A program made the position numbers and the translations under genes. Under the pieces are notes generated by a model. That model had not been told where the DNA came from. It saw only the letters and a list, made by a program, of their open reading frames with translations, and did no database searches. This document shows, piece after piece, positions 63,728 to 64,000 of a DNA stretch of 64,000 nt. Location: positions 620,001 to 684,000 of the forward strand of contig JBAIAA010000606.1 in NCBI GenBank assembly GCA_037893245.1, given 5' to 3'. The DNA comes from Crossaster papposus. Its lineage: Eukaryota > Echinodermata > Asteroidea > Velatida > Solasteridae. The first letter of the stretch is position 1, and each line of letters starts with the position of its first letter.

Positions 63728-64000
63728 GAGAAATTTGGCAATATTTTGGCTTAGATGTCGAGCTGGTGAGTGTCTCTTCATTCTCGAACAAAGTTGAGGT
63801 TCGCAGCTCAGATATAAGTCGAGAAAATTATCCTCATTCGCAGCAATGTTTTGTTATGTGTATCTATGTACACGTGTATTGCCGCACTGGCCTATGTCGC
63901 CAGTGCCCTGACTCATGAGTCTCACAGTTTGGGTTCTTTCCATTGAGAAATTTGGCAATAATTTGGCTTAGATGTCGAGCTGGAGAGTGTCTCTTCATTC

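Larger units (their letters stand above)
1..64000 (+). repeat. Satellite DNA array, 217-bp monomer, about 295 head-to-tail copies
   Basis: The same unit recurs every 217 bp across the window. The anchor GAGAAATTTGG lies at 31, 248 and 465 and continues at this spacing to the right end, always in the same orientation. One consensus monomer has 97 G+C of 217 (45%). Neighbouring monomers differ at many sites, while copies a fixed number of units apart are nearly identical, which defines higher-order repeats. No unique sequence, transposon, RNA gene or intact long coding frame interrupts it. The strand given is the arbitrary reading orientation used here. An array of this kind is characteristic of eukaryotic heterochromatin (centromere, pericentromere, subtelomere or knob). 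I do not recognise the family, so chromosomal location and species are open. Confidence 0.98.
58850..64000 (+). repeat. 3411-bp higher-order repeat, one full and one partial copy
   Basis: About 58850-62260 is followed by 62261-64000, which matches 58850-60589 at a shift of 3411 bp up to the window edge. The shift is not a multiple of 217 because each copy contains a truncated 155-bp monomer: 16 x 217 minus 62 plus 1 gives 3411. Shared words are GGTTCAGATATTGAGC, TTTTTCTCATTTG, ATTGCTGCATAGG, GACGCTTGAG and the deletion junction. Single-base differences such as GGCTCCGATG near 59967 against GGATCCGATG near 63378 show the copies have begun to diverge. Confidence 0.87.

Noticed and set aside
1-64000. 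CRISPR array
   Set aside because: Repeats are 217 bp and contiguous, with no short conserved repeat alternating with unique spacers and no cas genes.
1-64000. Tandem-repeat protein gene (for example a surface or silk-like protein)
   Set aside because: A 217-bp unit cannot keep one frame and all six frames contain stops within two units. Only the speculative spliced version listed among the findings stays open.
1-64000. CENP-B box (TTCG....A..CGGG pattern)
   Set aside because: TTCG occurs (TTCGCAGCC and GGTTCGCAGC), but the downstream A and CGGG are absent in the monomers I examined.
1-64000. rDNA or 5S spacer, tRNA genes
   Set aside because: No rRNA-like stretch and no cloverleaf with a proper GGTTCGANTCC B box was seen. 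The A/B-box resemblance alone is not a tRNA gene.

Overview
The whole 64 kb window is one uninterrupted tandem satellite DNA array. The repeat unit is 217 bp, about 45% G+C, and runs head to tail in a single orientation from the first base to the last, giving about 295 monomers. I found no protein-coding gene, rRNA, tRNA, transposon, CRISPR array or unique-sequence island. Open reading frames of 60 to 130 codons recur everywhere, but only as by-products of the repeat: 217 is not a multiple of 3, so every frame rotates and meets stops within one or two monomers. An array of this size and structure points to a eukaryotic nuclear genome, such as centromeric, pericentromeric, subtelomeric or knob heterochromatin. 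I do not recognise the monomer and cannot name the organism. CpG is not depleted (10 per consensus monomer against about 10.8 expected), which argues against long exposure to methylation-driven decay or for very recent homogenisation.

The array is organised at several scales. Monomers fall into about four sequence classes with linked variants. Blocks of 3, 4, 5, 6, 7 or 8 monomers are tandemly duplicated in many places (shifts of 652, 868/869, 1085/1086, 1302, 1519 and 1735 bp). At the largest scale, positions 1-11505 (copy A, about 53 monomers) recur as 11506-23660 (copy B, about 56 monomers), and a third copy begins at 23661 and stays colinear for about 1.1 kb. A and B are almost identical where aligned but differ by local amplifications private to each copy, which lets part of the history be ordered.

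From about 24.8 kb to 58.8 kb the order is a mosaic of shorter duplications. A roughly 2-3 kb module appears three times (near 32.9, 38.1 and 47.8 kb). The right end (58.8-64 kb) is the start of a 3411-bp repeat that carries a truncated 155-bp monomer.

Each monomer also carries short symmetric elements: a 10-bp palindrome with a CACGTG core, a 14-bp palindrome centred on AGGCCT and, in one class, an abutting 16-bp palindrome. On the plus strand many monomers also hold splice-signal-like elements framing a 39-nt segment, and an arrangement resembling Pol III A and B boxes followed by a T4 run. These last two are hypotheses only. The window offers no evidence for a gene-encoded system; what deserves attention is the satellite itself.
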